Position numbers and translations under genes: made by a program. The notes under the pieces were generated by a model. It searched no databases. It worked only from the letters and a program-made list of their open reading frames with translations, and was not told the origin of the DNA. This document shows, piece by piece, positions 44,208 to 54,738 of a stretch of 64,000 nucleotides of DNA. Every line of letters starts with the position of its first letter. The first letter of the stretch is position 1. The DNA lies in the NCBI RefSeq assembly GCF_024436435.1, contig NZ_JAFMZP010000003.1, positions 186,001-250,000 of the forward strand. The letters are read 5' to 3'. This DNA is from Desertivirga xinjiangensis (GTDB lineage: Bacteria; Bacteroidota; Bacteroidia; Sphingobacteriales; Sphingobacteriaceae).

Positions 44208-47051
44208 CTAAAAACCTCCTGGAGGTCTCATCCCGCCTCCCTCAGTTCTCCGCTGTCTCATCATTTCCCGGTCACTATCAAATTTCTGCTGCGAGTTGCC
44301 TGCAAATTTCTGGAGCCTTATACTTAATGTGGCCATAAAATACCGTGTCAAACGGTTTGTTTCACTATTTGTAGTCATATTGCCGCTAACCGAACGGCTG
44401 ATATTGGTACCTTCGTTGAGTAAATCAAATCCCTGGATTCTAAAGGTTCCTCTTTTATTAAAAAATTGTTTTTCAAGGTAAGTATTTACTATGAACGGAT
44501 TGGAATTAGTGGTACCGGTATAACCGGTATTGAGATTCTTACTCAGGTCAAAACCCACGATAAAGGTCTTCAGAAAATACACCTTTCCTCCAAGATCAAA
44601 AGACCAGGTACTTGCTTTTGTGTCATTATAGTTAGGCAAACCATAGTTCACCCATGAATAACGATAGCTGGCTGCGGGATAAACTTCAATATTTTGATTC
44701 GGATTTATCGTCCACCTCAGGCTTTGCGATAGAGACCAGTTTTTACCGGTATTCTTTTCCCCATCTACGAAAGAAACATCGTTTGTATTGCTTACACCCC
44801 CACCTAAACGAAGCGTATATTTACGATCAGCAAAAGGTTTAGACCATGAATAGTAAGCATTAGTGTTGTTGTAGCCATCCGCATTTAGATAACCTGTCTC
44901 CTGAATAGTATTATATCTTTCGGGATCACCGGGATTTTCCGGTTCTATCCTAACCTGGTAAGTCCTGATGTTCCTGACTATCTGGTCGGAAGTAATAGTA
45001 CTGAAAAGACCTGCGTTAAAATAAGTTCCGCTCTGAGAATTCGAATTGTTATAGCTAACGTTAATAGATTGGTTAAAAGCCGACTTTAAGCCGGGATTCC
45101 CTACAATTGGCCTTTGCGGATCTGTTTCATCCCTAACAGGCTGGATCTGCGAAAAAGAAGGCTCAGCGCTCCGTCCATTGTAATTAATGGTCAGCGACTT
45201 AGACCTTGCGAAGTTATAAGAAAACCTTGCGGTTGGAAATAGATTAAATCCGGATTTATTTGTTTCAGGAGCTCCGCTTGTTTGCGACCGACCTTTTAAC
45301 AGCGTGGGTTGTGCAGTCAACCCAATGTTGAAATTATACAATTTCTGCTTGTCAAAACGATAATTCAGATTGAAACGGTTGGTAGCAAACGAATAATCAT
45401 ATATATTACTTAGTCTGTCATTTTGCACTGGCGTTTCACCTTCATACAACTTAGTGATACGGCTATTATCATAAGAAGAAAGAGAATATGTATACCCAAT
45501 ATCCACACGGCCCAATTTTCCTACGGGCTCTGAATACGTAATATTGGCATTAGTGTAATGACTTTCGTTATTAGTATTGATTAAACGATGCGAGGTCGAA
45601 TCGGTTGGACTTGCTGAACCGTCAGCGTAAAATAGAAAGTCGTCATTCCGGTCCTGCTCGTTTTCGTTATCCGACTGATTATATGAAGCAGCCACAGACA
45701 AATTTCTCCCTGGCCGATTGAAACGGTGATTAAAGATAATATTTCCACCGATATCTGGTGACGTTGATTCCGCATATGAATTTGCGATCTGGCTGTTAAG
45801 TGATTGATCTGTTCTCTGAAGCGAATTTGAAAATACCTGTGCTTCGCTACCTGCATAACTAAAGGAGGGAGATATTCTCAAATAATTCAAGGTGTCAATT
45901 TTATACTCCAGATTAAAGTTGAAACGATGATTGGAGTTGTCTGTTTCTGAATCGGTGTTTGAAGTGGTTTCCAGGTTACCGAGATCCTCGACATTAGTAT
46001 TAGCAAGACTATAATTATTGCTAAGCAGATCTGTATTTCTAACACGCATGCTGTAGCTTCCAAATATGCTTATTTTCTTACTTAAATCGTCCCGGTAGTT
46101 CAATCCAATACTGGATGCGTTTGTGATGCCATTATTATTGTTTCCACCAAAATTTCCTCCGCCTCCTCCCGGAGTAAAGCCGCCGCGGCCTCCGCCGAAG
46201 CCTCTCCGGCCGCCACCGTCAAAATTAAAAATGGAGGCGTTTGTATTATTCAGATTCAACAGAACCGAAGTTTGCTGATCATTATTCATAAACTGACCCA
46301 TTCCCGATACCTGATATCTACCCTGATTACCTCCGCCAGCAACTCCATTAACAATCATTCCTTTATTTTTATCAGGACGGATAGTAATATTTATGATCTT
46401 TTCCGGATCACCTTCTCTGATGCCACTTATGTTTGCCTGGTCACCATAATCGTCAACAATCTGAATTCTTTCAATCACTTCTGCCGGCAGTTGCTGAGTG
46501 GCTGTCTTTAAGTCGCCATTAAAAAAATCTTTGCCGTTAACTTTTACACGGGTAATACTTTTACCCTGGCTGCTTACATTACCGTCCTTATCTACTTCTA
46601 CTCCTGGTAACTTTTTAAGCACGTCTTCCACCACAGAGTTTTCACGCACCGGATAATCACTAGCTCTGAACTCAACAGTATCCTGCTTCACCGTAACACC
46701 CTTTGAACCGGAAACGACCACTTCATTCAACAGATTGCTTTGGATCTGCACAATTATCGGATCCAACACCAGCGGGCTGGTATCTTCCTTATAGAGATAC
46801 CTCCGGTTTAAAGTTTGATAGCCAAGGCTCATTACTGTTATTAGAAATTGAGATGACTGAACATTACTGAATACAAATTTTCCGTTCAGGTCCGATCTGG
46901 CTAATAAGGTATCACTGGCGGATGTTAGTTTCACCGAAGCTGCAATAAGGGGAGTGCCGGTAGAATCTTTTAATACGCCAGAGACTTGCCGCTGGGCAAA
47001 CAGGCTCGTTGTAATAAACACAAAAGCTAATATTACTAAACTTTGTTTCAT
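44208..47051 (-). CDS. Outer-membrane beta-barrel protein (OMP_b-brl_3/TonB-receptor-like)
   Basis: 947 residues. Signal peptide (to SLFAQ), a carboxypeptidase-like regulatory domain (GVLKDSTGTPLIAASVKLTS, about 24-100), a plug-like domain with VEDVLKKLPGVEVDKDGNVS and VKVNGKDFFNGDL, then a long barrel with repeated Asn/aromatic strands. A Gly-rich loop (GGGRRGFGGGRGGF and GGGGGNFGG, about 275-305) interrupts the first barrel strands. A classic TonB box is not obvious, so TonB dependence is unproven. The ending is also Gly/Pro/Met-rich. A LytTR two-component pair lies 129 bp upstream on the same strand and may regulate it. Confidence 0.88.
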   Translation of the reverse strand: MKQSLVILAFVFITTSLFAQRQVSGVLKDSTGTPLIAASVKLTSASDTLLARSDLNGKFVFSNVQSSQFLITVMSLGYQTLNRRYLYKEDTSPLVLDPIIVQIQSNLLNEVVVSGSKGVTVKQDTVEFRASDYPVRENSVVEDVLKKLPGVEVDKDGNVSSQGKSITRVKVNGKDFFNGDLKTATQQLPAEVIERIQIVDDYGDQANISGIREGDPEKIINITIRPDKNKGMIVNGVAGGGNQGRYQVSGMGQFMNNDQQTSVLLNLNNTNASIFNFDGGGRRGFGGGRGGFTPGGGGGNFGGNNNNGITNASSIGLNYRDDLSKKISIFGSYSMRVRNTDLLSNNYSLANTNVEDLGNLETTSNTDSETDNSNHRFNFNLEYKIDTLNYLRISPSFSYAGSEAQVFSNSLQRTDQSLNSQIANSYAESTSPDIGGNIIFNHRFNRPGRNLSVAASYNQSDNENEQDRNDDFLFYADGSASPTDSTSHRLINTNNESHYTNANITYSEPVGKLGRVDIGYTYSLSSYDNSRITKLYEGETPVQNDRLSNIYDYSFATNRFNLNYRFDKQKLYNFNIGLTAQPTLLKGRSQTSGAPETNKSGFNLFPTARFSYNFARSKSLTINYNGRSAEPSFSQIQPVRDETDPQRPIVGNPGLKSAFNQSINVSYNNSNSQSGTYFNAGLFSTITSDQIVRNIRTYQVRIEPENPGDPERYNTIQETGYLNADGYNNTNAYYSWSKPFADRKYTLRLGGGVSNTNDVSFVDGEKNTGKNWSLSQSLRWTINPNQNIEVYPAASYRYSWVNYGLPNYNDTKASTWSFDLGGKVYFLKTFIVGFDLSKNLNTGYTGTTNSNPFIVNTYLEKQFFNKRGTFRIQGFDLLNEGTNISRSVSGNMTTNSETNRLTRYFMATLSIRLQKFAGNSQQKFDSDREMMRQRRTEGGGMRPPGGF

Positions 47052-47180
47052 TGTTAATTGGGCGCTGATTTTACTGTGTATGGGTCTTTGATCGCAAGTT
47101 TACAAGAGCGTTTAATAGAAAGATGCTGAAAGATACTTATAGGCTAATAAAAGCGACGAATCGACTATTTTTGTCTATTT

Positions 47181-47891
47181 CTACGACTGGCCCATAAAAA
47201 GAAGGAGGCTCTCACGATAGTTATCACTTACAGGAACTTCGGTCGATTGTATCACCACGCGGTTCTTTTTAAATGCCACTAACTTCTCCAATGAGATTAT
47301 GTAGGATTTATGTACTCTCATAAACCGCCCTGCAGGTAACTTCTCTTCCATGAAACGCATACTGAGTCGGGTTATTACCGGCTTATCACTATCAGCTAAG
47401 TAAATCTTTATATAATCTTTTAGACCCTCAATATAAAGTATGTGGCTAATATTGATCCTTACCAGTGAGTAGTCTGCATTCACAAACAAAAAGTCACTAG
47501 ATCCGGAGCCCGCAGATACCTGATGAGGGTTCTTAAGGTTAAACAATTCAAGGGCCTTATTACAAGCTTTAATAAAACGCTCAAAGGAAAAGGGTTTCAC
47601 CAGATAGTCCAACACATCGAGATTGAAGCCGTCGAGCGCATATTTTTCATAAGCGGTTACTAAGACTACCATTGGCGGATTACTTAAGCTCTTCAAAAAT
47701 TGCAAACCGGAAAGCCCGGGCATCTGAACATCCAGAAAAATAAGATCTATCTGTTTCCCACTTAAAACAGTAAGAGCTTCCATAGCATTCCGGCAGGTAC
47801 CGGCCAGCTCCAGAAAAGATACCTGCCTGATGTTGTCTTCCATTAATTCAACGGCAAACCTCTCATCGTCAACTACTAAACAGCGAATCAT
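47181..47891 (-). CDS. LytTR-family response regulator
   Basis: 236 residues: a receiver domain with VVDDE, phosphoacceptor Asp54 (IFLDVQMPG) and the LVKPF lysine, followed by a LytTR DNA-binding domain ([38 protein letters not shown]). Its start overlaps the stop of the sensor kinase gene by 4 bp, so the two are translationally coupled. Confidence 0.94.
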   Translation of the reverse strand: MIRCLVVDDERFAVELMEDNIRQVSFLELAGTCRNAMEALTVLSGKQIDLIFLDVQMPGLSGLQFLKSLSNPPMVVLVTAYEKYALDGFNLDVLDYLVKPFSFERFIKACNKALELFNLKNPHQVSAGSGSSDFLFVNADYSLVRINISHILYIEGLKDYIKIYLADSDKPVITRLSMRFMEEKLPAGRFMRVHKSYIISLEKLVAFKKNRVVIQSTEVPVSDNYRESLLLFMGQS

Positions 47892-48985
47892 TTCAATAAA
47901 AGTTTCAGTCGTGATACAAATGTATCATCATTCTGTACAGTTTCAAGTTTATAACTGCCGTTGTATAAAAGATCAAGCCTCCGCCTCATATTAGCCAGTC
48001 CGATGCCCGAGCTTTTATCTCTTGTTCCCCCGGAAAAATCCATCGAATTTTGCACTTCAAACTCCAGCCAGTTTTTGGAATGGTCTATTTCGAGCATAAT
48101 TTTTATAAAAGGATTAGGCACCATACCTATACCGTGCTTAAAGGCATTCTCTACAAATGATATAAGGAGCATGGGTTCAATTTCGTATCCCTCCAGGTCT
48201 TGCCCAATATTTACCTGGATGTCAAGATCATCTCCAAAACGCAATAATTGTAAGTCGATATAACTTCGCAGATACTCAACCTCCTTTTCCAGACTAATCC
48301 GCTCATCGTTGCTTTCATAGAGCATATATCGCATCAAATGAGAAAGCTGAATTAAGGACGGTTCCATCATATCTGACTTTTTTCTTGCCAGAGAGACCAG
48401 GGTATTAAGCACATTGAACATAAAGTGCGGGCTTACCTGGGATCGGAGAAAACTCAACTCAGTTTTCAAGTGTTCATTTTCTTGCTCTTTTCTTGCCTTT
48501 TCTTGTCGGGACGAGTCCCGTATGATACGGTAACTTATGCTGATACCAATTATAAACACATAGGGAAATAGGGAGAAATACGGAACGTTCGTCCTTTTAA
48601 ACCGCTTTGGCGGCAGCTGGTCTTGTTTTGAGCTTTGAAACTTCTCAGCATTCCTTTCAAAATCAGCTTTCCGTTTCATTGGAAAAAAACGGTGCTCTAC
48701 ATAGGATGTGCACTGAATAAAAAGCAAGACCGCTGCAAAAAGACTAAGAATATAAAGCGCCCATCCTCTCTTTTTATAAACCCTGGGATAAATAAGATAG
48801 GCATTCAGATAAAAGAACGCAATCAAAACCAGGTTGCTTAAAAATATTCTGTTTTGCATGGTCTCCGATAGTCGGGAGCCTGTACTTGCCAACCTGACAA
48901 TATAAGGTAAAAAGAAAAGCAGCATCCAGAAGAGAACATGGAGCAACGGTTTCAGAAATTTTAGTTGCTGATTGGAAATAGCCAT
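47888..48985 (-). CDS. LytS/YehU-type sensor histidine kinase
   Basis: 365 residues from ATG at 48985; the frame extends to 49033, but the extra 16 residues are not signal-like. There are four predicted membrane helices in the first ~160 residues, then the His_kinase domain with [21 protein letters not shown] (phosphoacceptor His) and the ATP-binding [13 protein letters not shown] and [14 protein letters not shown]. No periplasmic sensor domain is present, so the signal is probably sensed in the membrane. It is partner to the adjacent LytTR regulator. Confidence 0.92.
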   Translation of the reverse strand: MAISNQQLKFLKPLLHVLFWMLLFFLPYIVRLASTGSRLSETMQNRIFLSNLVLIAFFYLNAYLIYPRVYKKRGWALYILSLFAAVLLFIQCTSYVEHRFFPMKRKADFERNAEKFQSSKQDQLPPKRFKRTNVPYFSLFPYVFIIGISISYRIIRDSSRQEKARKEQENEHLKTELSFLRSQVSPHFMFNVLNTLVSLARKKSDMMEPSLIQLSHLMRYMLYESNDERISLEKEVEYLRSYIDLQLLRFGDDLDIQVNIGQDLEGYEIEPMLLISFVENAFKHGIGMVPNPFIKIMLEIDHSKNWLEFEVQNSMDFSGGTRDKSSGIGLANMRRRLDLLYNGSYKLETVQNDDTFVSRLKLLLK

Positions 48986-49128
48986 TTTACAAAAATAAGC
49001 CTGGAATCCTTTTCCTCCACAAAATGAGCTCAAACCTTCTGAATACTAGACGAACAGCTATTTAAGCGCGACTTTGAATGGTATTGACAATCACTTCAAA
49101 GCCGCGCAAGAAGTAAAGCTGAGGAGCA

Positions 49129-50382
49129 TTAAGCCCTTTCTTCCCAGATCACTGCAAGATTCACAATTGTTTCAACAGCTTTTTGCATATCCTGAACCGA
49201 AACCCATTCATGTTTACTATGAAAGGCATGTTCGCCGGCAAAAATATTAGGGCATGGTAAGCCCATAAAAGACAAGCGGGACCCATCAGTTCCGCCCCGT
49301 ATACTTTGGAGTGAAGGCTCCATGCCTGCCCTTTTAACCGCTTCCCTGGCATATTCGATAACATGCGGATAAGTGTCTAATACCGTTTTCATGTTTCTAT
49401 ACTGAGCATCCACCTTAATAGAAAAAGATGAATTAGGATAGCCCTCCAATATCTCAGTCGCAATCGCCGAAAGGATTTGCTCCAGCCTGTTAAGTTCATC
49501 CTCGTCAAAGTCGCGCAAAATAAACTCCACAGTCGCCTCTTCAACACTCCCCCTGATAGAGACTGGGTGCATAAAGCCCTCCTTTCCTGCAGTACTTTCC
49601 GGAGAGTACCTGTCTTTAGGTAAAGCGGCTACTATTTCTGCAGCAATCTTGATTGCACTTTCCATTGTCCCCTTAGCAAATCCCGGGTGAGCACTTACAC
49701 CCTTTATTTTCAAGGTGGCATGGTCAGCAGAAAAAGTCTCATTCTCTATTGATCCTCTTGCTTCTCCATCTACCGTATAAGCAAAGTCGGCGCCGAGCTT
49801 TCGCAAATCTACTTTATCAACACCTCTGCCGATTTCTTCGTCGGGAGTGAATAATAATCGGATCTTACCATGTTTGATTTCAGGATGATTCACTAAAAAA
49901 TTTGCTGCATCCATAATTTCGGCCAATCCTGCTTTATTATCAGCTCCTAGCAGCGTTGTTCCACTCGCTGTAATTATATCATTACCCAGTTGATTATTAA
50001 GCTTTGGATGGTCTTTTCTCCTGATTACCTGGCTATTGTCATCAGGTAATATTAAGTCTTGCCCCTGGTAATTCTTATGGATGACAGGCTTGACGGATTC
50101 ACCGCTGCAATCCGGAGAGGTGTCCATGTGAGAGCAAAAGCAAATCACCGGAACCTCTTTCCCGCTCGTTGCAGGAATAGATGCGTAAACGTAGCCATAG
50201 TCATCCAGTTCAGCATCTTTAATACCCATCGCCAGCAGCTCTTCAACTAATATTTTCCCAAGATTCTTTTGTTTTTCCGTCGAAGGGTAGGTACCGGAAT
50301 ATGGATCTGACTGTGTATCAATTGTTACATATTGTAAAAAGCGGTCGACGCATGTAAAATGATATTTTTTTAAACTTTCCAT
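49129..50382 (-). CDS. pepT: Peptidase T (tripeptide aminopeptidase)
   Basis: A cytoplasmic M20 metallopeptidase that removes N-terminal residues from tripeptides. The 417 residues contain the zinc ligands and motifs CFCSHMDTSPDCSG, TTLLGADNKAGLAEI, LFTPDEEIGRGVD, VDGEARGSIENETFSADH and RGGTDGSRLSFMGLPCPN. All expected zinc-binding residues appear present. Monocistronic by layout. Confidence 0.97.
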   Translation of the reverse strand: MESLKKYHFTCVDRFLQYVTIDTQSDPYSGTYPSTEKQKNLGKILVEELLAMGIKDAELDDYGYVYASIPATSGKEVPVICFCSHMDTSPDCSGESVKPVIHKNYQGQDLILPDDNSQVIRRKDHPKLNNQLGNDIITASGTTLLGADNKAGLAEIMDAANFLVNHPEIKHGKIRLLFTPDEEIGRGVDKVDLRKLGADFAYTVDGEARGSIENETFSADHATLKIKGVSAHPGFAKGTMESAIKIAAEIVAALPKDRYSPESTAGKEGFMHPVSIRGSVEEATVEFILRDFDEDELNRLEQILSAIATEILEGYPNSSFSIKVDAQYRNMKTVLDTYPHVIEYAREAVKRAGMEPSLQSIRGGTDGSRLSFMGLPCPNIFAGEHAFHSKHEWVSVQDMQKAVETIVNLAVIWEERA

Positions 50383-50475
50383 TAAATTTACTTTTTGAGT
50401 AACGATTTAACAATTATTTATTTGAAATTTTATCTTTTTTAACTTAATTTACTCCGAATTTTAAATTTCACAGCT

Positions 50476-51162
50476 TTGAGAAAGTATTTACTCATTATTA
50501 TCGGTTGTTTATTTGTATTAAACGTTTCCGGCCAATATAACTATTATCGCCTTAGCGCAGGTGTTGGTTTGGGTATAAACACAGCTTTTGCCGATCTGGA
50601 AAAGACCCGTTCGAACCAAACTATTATCGGCAATCTCGACTATCATTTAACGCCCTTTACGTCTATTGGATTTGAGCTGCAAAAAGGAACCCTTAGTGGA
50701 GGAGACAGTATCAATGACCCCCATTTGCGATTTTTTAAAAACAGCTATATGGCCTTCACGGTGAATGGTAAAGCACAGCTTGGCCAGTTTGTCGACTTTG
50801 AAAGCAGTAATTTACTGTATGCTATCCGCGGTTTGTATGTTGGTACAGGTGTCGGTATCATTAAAAATAAGATGACTGAAAATGTAAGGATCAGGTCGAC
50901 AGACAATCATGTCTTTGCTGGCGATGATGTTAGTAGTAATATCGTGGTTCCCATCAACACAGGTATCAATTTTAATATTTTAGACCGCTGGGGCTATACA
51001 CGTTATATCCTGAACTTAAACTATCAGATGAATGTTACTATGGGCGAAGGACTTGACGGATATAATGACTCTGCAGCTAAATTCAAGAATCAATATCCTG
51101 ATTTTTACAGTGTGTTTTCTGCCGGGATAAAAATCTGTTTTGGACCAGAAGGCTTGTATTAA
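50476..51162 (+). CDS. Predicted outer-membrane beta-barrel protein
   Basis: 228 residues with a signal peptide (to NVSGQ) and a TTG start at 50476; there is no in-frame ATG before the signal. The mature part alternates Gly/aromatic strands (YRLSAGVGLGINTAF, HLTPFTSIGFELQKG, GYTRYILNLNYQMNV, SVFSAGIKICFG) as in small porin-like or OmpA-barrel proteins. No specific family was recognised. An 18-bp hairpin with one mismatch lies about 50 nt downstream and probably terminates it. Confidence 0.75.
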   Translation: MRKYLLIIIGCLFVLNVSGQYNYYRLSAGVGLGINTAFADLEKTRSNQTIIGNLDYHLTPFTSIGFELQKGTLSGGDSINDPHLRFFKNSYMAFTVNGKAQLGQFVDFESSNLLYAIRGLYVGTGVGIIKNKMTENVRIRSTDNHVFAGDDVSSNIVVPINTGINFNILDRWGYTRYILNLNYQMNVTMGEGLDGYNDSAAKFKNQYPDFYSVFSAGIKICFGPEGLY

Positions 51163-51210
51163 AAATATTTTCAGTAATGGCGTAATAATTGTACCTTACC
51201 CTTACAAAAT

Positions 51211-51250
51211 AAAGCTATCAATATACTAATCTTAGTATGTTGATAGCTTT
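51211..51250 (+). terminator. Hairpin after outer-membrane protein gene
   Basis: 18-nt arms 51211-51228 and 51233-51250 pair with one G-T wobble around a 4-nt loop. The following T content is modest. Confidence 0.65.
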
Positions 51251-51279
51251 ATACGTTTTAAAACATTGTCACAGATTTG

Positions 51280-51888
51280 ATGGAGCACTTTTTAAGAGAG
51301 ACACCGGTTGCCAGTATAATTTTCTTATTTACTATAATTACCAGCTTATATGCATTTTCCAACCCTCAAATTTATGGAAAGTTCATGCTCCACCCGTACA
51401 GCGTAAGCAGGGGAGAAAGGGTTTATTCAATCTTCACCAGCGGCTTGATTCATAAGGATTGGGGTCATCTCTTTATGAACATGCTCTCTTATTACTTTTT
51501 TGCATTTACGCTTGAAAAGCAGATTGGATCGGTGCAATTTGGCATCCTCTACCTGGTAAGCCTTGCATTAAGCGATTTGAGCACTATCCTGAAACATAAA
51601 GACCATTTCTGGTACAATAGCCTTGGGGCCTCTGGCGCTGTTTCAGCCGTTGTATTTAGTTACATACTATTTTTCCCGGATGCTGAATTCTACTTGTTCT
51701 TAATTCCTATTCCGATAAACGCAGTGATTTTCGGAGTTTTATACCTGGTGTACAGCGCCTATGCTTCCAAGCAGTCAAGTAATATAAATCACGACGCACA
51801 TTTTTTTGGAGCAATCGCAGGAATAATAGTGACCATTATTTTTGACCCCTGGGTTATCAGCCATTTTTTTACCCAGCTAACATCCTGA
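51280..51888 (+). CDS. Rhomboid-family intramembrane serine protease
   Basis: 202 residues with six membrane helices. The catalytic Ser118 lies in GASGAVS and the partner His174 in HDAHFFGAIAG. The HKDWGHLFMNMLSYYFFA stretch corresponds to the loop/helix 2 H-x-x-x-N oxyanion region of rhomboids. It should cleave transmembrane segments in the inner membrane; the substrate is unknown. ATG at 51280 is preferred over the TTG at 51277. Confidence 0.93.
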   Translation: MEHFLRETPVASIIFLFTIITSLYAFSNPQIYGKFMLHPYSVSRGERVYSIFTSGLIHKDWGHLFMNMLSYYFFAFTLEKQIGSVQFGILYLVSLALSDLSTILKHKDHFWYNSLGASGAVSAVVFSYILFFPDAEFYLFLIPIPINAVIFGVLYLVYSAYASKQSSNINHDAHFFGAIAGIIVTIIFDPWVISHFFTQLTS

Positions 51889-52059
51889 TCAAAAAACAGA
51901 CCTTAATACTACTCTGAATTCCGGAAGCTTGAAACAAGCAGCTGCGTCAGTCCTGACAGTTTCTCTCGAATCCGCATTGAGTGTCAGCAAGCAGGTCATA
52001 AACAGTATTGGAATCAATAATACAATAAAAGGAGATATAGCGTTATCAGAACTTTTCAT
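51889..52059 (-). CDS. Possible small membrane protein
   Basis: A 56-codon frame from ATG at 52059 with one hydrophobic helix (ISPFIVLLIPILFMTCLL) followed by a polar tail. The frame end abuts the rhomboid stop. No promoter or ribosome binding site is clear and no family is recognised, so it may be chance. Confidence 0.3.
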   Translation of the reverse strand: MKSSDNAISPFIVLLIPILFMTCLLTLNADSRETVRTDAAACFKLPEFRVVLRSVF

Positions 52060-52213
52060 GATCATTTGTTTATAAAACCAAATGAACAACTTATTTAGAT
52101 TCTCCTAAAAAACTTTAGACTAACTATGCAAACTTGTAGATAAACATCGGGATAGGACAAATAAAATGCGGATAGGTTTTTGACGTCTGGATTTGCCCGT
52201 TTGTCGATTTTAT

Positions 52214-53230
52214 TTAATGTTTGATGATCAGTTCAGTGTCCAGCATCCTGGTTTCAAATTCCGTTACCGGGTATTTACTTTCGATCAGTTTTATCAGCAA
52301 TTGTGTGGCCACCTGCCCCATTTCGAAAGCAGGCTGCCTCACTGCAGTTATTGGAGGACTAAACAGATCCACCACCCCCGAATTTGTGAAACCTGCAATT
52401 TTGATTTTCGATGCAAACTCTGGATCGTGGTTTTTAAAAGCCATCAGACATCCTGTACTTAATTTATCCTGTGCTGCGAAAATTGCCAGGGGCCTCTCCT
52501 CCAGGTTAAGCAGTTCGCCTACGGCGTTGTCTAACTCCTCTTGAATCATTCCACCATGCTGGCAATACTTCACATACCTTTCGTCGAACGGAATGTTATA
52601 TTTATTTAAAGCAGTACGGTAACCATCTAACCTCTCGCTGGTAATAGACAGGTGCTCCGGATTTGTAAAATGAGCAATTTTTGTATGTCCCAACTTTATT
52701 AAATACTCCGTTGCTTCAAATGAGCCTTTAAAATTATTTGCTATTACCTTATGAGTCTCAATTTCTTTGGCAACCCGGTCAAAGAACACAATCGGAAGAC
52801 CTTTATCATGAAGGTTTTTTATATAGGAATTATCTGCGCTTTCAGAAGATAAAGAAATGAGTAAACCATCCACGGAACGGGATGCTAAATGTTGAACATT
52901 GCTGATCTCTCTTTCGTAGGATTCATTGCTTTGTGTAATAATAACATGATAGCCGGCTCCGTATGCTATAGATTCAATGCCATTTATAGCTTGTGAAAAG
53001 AAATTATTTGCTATTTCGCACACAACTACACCGATCGAATAGCTCCGGCGCTCCTTTAAACTCAAGGCAATAGGATTAGGCCTGTAATTTATCTTCTCCG
53101 CGTACTCTAAAACTATCCTTTTGGTCTCATCACTTATCTCATAACCACCCCGTAAGGCTCTTGAAACGGTAGATGTAGATAGCCCTAACGCTTTCGCAAT
53201 GTCTTTTATGGTTATTGTTTCAAACTTCAT
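52214..53230 (-). CDS. LacI-family transcriptional regulator
   Basis: 338 residues: N-terminal LacI helix-turn-helix with hinge (TIKDIAKALGLSTSTVSRALRG, then YRPNPIALSLKERRS), then a periplasmic-binding-protein-like sugar-sensing domain (SIGVVVCEIANNFFSQAINGIE, GLLISLSSE, PIVFFDRV, AIFAAQDKLSTGCLMA). The ligand is unknown. It is divergent from the T9SS-type protein gene and not linked to sugar genes here; control of the kdu region is conceivable but unproven. Confidence 0.93.
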   Translation of the reverse strand: MKFETITIKDIAKALGLSTSTVSRALRGGYEISDETKRIVLEYAEKINYRPNPIALSLKERRSYSIGVVVCEIANNFFSQAINGIESIAYGAGYHVIITQSNESYEREISNVQHLASRSVDGLLISLSSESADNSYIKNLHDKGLPIVFFDRVAKEIETHKVIANNFKGSFEATEYLIKLGHTKIAHFTNPEHLSITSERLDGYRTALNKYNIPFDERYVKYCQHGGMIQEELDNAVGELLNLEERPLAIFAAQDKLSTGCLMAFKNHDPEFASKIKIAGFTNSGVVDLFSPPITAVRQPAFEMGQVATQLLIKLIESKYPVTEFETRMLDTELIIKH

Positions 53231-53552
53231 TAGCTAGCTTAACATCTCGAAAGTAACAAAAAAAACCTATTTAATAATCATACCATCGCTTCTGCTGCAT
53301 CAACTTCTAGTTCCAATGTCCTTAATGACCACCACCTTGAAATCTTGTACACGACTCCGAGCTGATGTGGTTATAATTCACGATCAATTCACAGGCTTCT
53401 CAAGTCGTATTACTAATATTAAGTATAGAGAAATGAATAACAAGTTGATTACTTGAAAATTGTAAATTTTCGTTAACCTAAATGAAACAAAACTGTAAAT
53501 CGAGTTGTGATATATTTTATGTTGATTTGTGTAAAACATTAAATACTTATCT
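53231..53552. other. Divergent intergenic region
   Basis: 322 bp between the lacI-type gene and the secreted-protein gene. It is AT-rich near both starts. A TTGATTTG about 25 nt before the 53553 ATG resembles the -7 box with one mismatch. No gene or clear operator is seen. Confidence 0.45.
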
Positions 53553-54689
53553 ATGAAAAAAATTCTACTTCTGATCGCCTGCTTTACAGCGGTCAATGTA
53601 CAGGCCCAGCACTACTGGAACTTCGAAACCGCTACGGTAACATCCTCAAATGGTGAAAGCCCCAATATTACAGTTAGTCCCATAACATTGCACAATAATA
53701 ATGGATCGACGGAGCTGCTTGTTGACGGAAGCTCTTCCGGATACGACGGAGCATCCGGCGGAAAGGCAGCAGCGGCATCTGCAAAAGAAGGCGGCTTTGA
53801 CAAAAATAACAGCACTTATTTCGAGATTTCGCTCACTCCCGCACCGGGAAATTCAATTGTGCTCGCTGGTATATCCTTTGCAGCAAAAAGCAGCGGACTA
53901 GGCCCTACAAACTGGAGCGTTCGAACCAGCAATGTCAGTTCATCATTAGGACCATATGGCGAAGATTTTGGGGCGGGAGGCTTAAATACAGACGAATGGG
54001 AGCTCGAAAGCTCAGCATTCTCATTGGTTGGGGCAGCAAATGAAGTGATCACCCTGAGGTTATATGGCTTTAACTTCACCGCACCACCAACAGCCGGTGA
54101 AGTTAATTGGATGATAGATGATCTGAAGATTCACACGGATATTCAAACAATGCCAATTAAATTGAAAACATTTGAAGCTCAGTCATTGATAGCAAGTATC
54201 CAGCTGAAGTGGACTACTTCTTTGGAAGAGAACACAAAAGATTTCGAGATTCTCAGGTCTTCTGACGGTAAAACCTTTACTACGATTGGCAAAGTAGACG
54301 CTGCGGGTAATTCCACTACAGAGAAGTCATACTCTTTTACCGACTACTCTCCATCCGGGGGGATCAACTATTATCAGTTGCTTCAGAGAGACCACGACGG
54401 CAAATACGCAAAGTCGAAAATAGTTACAGCCAGTTCAGCAGCAAGGCCTACCGATATTAGATTATCATCCGTCAATGGCGGAGTGCAATTGGTTATTTTT
54501 TCAAACACAGCCACAAAAGGGCAGCTTATCCTCAGCAATCTTTCGGGTCAAACAATTGAGAACAAGGAGGTGAAACTCGACAAAGGCAAAAATACAATCA
54601 TTCTGAAGGGCGAGTATCCCTCTTCGGTACTGATCGCCTCGTTAAAGACATCATCAGAGTCAATATCCAAAAAATTCTTAGTCAGGTAG
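53553..54689 (+). CDS. Secreted protein with T9SS-type C-terminal domain
   Basis: 378 residues: signal peptide (MKKILLLIACFTAVNVQAQ), a beta-sandwich of about 180 residues opening with HYWNFET and containing TYFEISLTPAPGNSIVLAGISFAAKSSG, an Fn3-like segment (FEAQSLIASIQLKWTTSLEENTKDFEILRSSDGK, then GINYYQLLQRDHDGKYAKSKIV) and a C-terminal part (GQLILSNLSGQTIENKEV, ISKKFLVR) like the type A sorting signal of the type IX secretion system. The product is therefore expected at the cell surface or outside. Ligand unknown. Confidence 0.82.
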   Translation: MKKILLLIACFTAVNVQAQHYWNFETATVTSSNGESPNITVSPITLHNNNGSTELLVDGSSSGYDGASGGKAAAASAKEGGFDKNNSTYFEISLTPAPGNSIVLAGISFAAKSSGLGPTNWSVRTSNVSSSLGPYGEDFGAGGLNTDEWELESSAFSLVGAANEVITLRLYGFNFTAPPTAGEVNWMIDDLKIHTDIQTMPIKLKTFEAQSLIASIQLKWTTSLEENTKDFEILRSSDGKTFTTIGKVDAAGNSTTEKSYSFTDYSPSGGINYYQLLQRDHDGKYAKSKIVTASSAARPTDIRLSSVNGGVQLVIFSNTATKGQLILSNLSGQTIENKEVKLDKGKNTIILKGEYPSSVLIASLKTSSESISKKFLVR

Positions 54690-54703
54690 ATCCTTTACAA
54701 CTT

Positions 54704-54738
54704 ATAACCTGTGAGATCGTAAAAATCTCACAGGTTAT
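54704..54738. terminator. Shared terminator between T9SS-type gene and radA
   Basis: A 14-bp stem ATAACCTGTGAGAT/ATCTCACAGGTTAT with a 7-nt loop. Its right end touches the radA stop codon (54738-54740). Confidence 0.75.
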
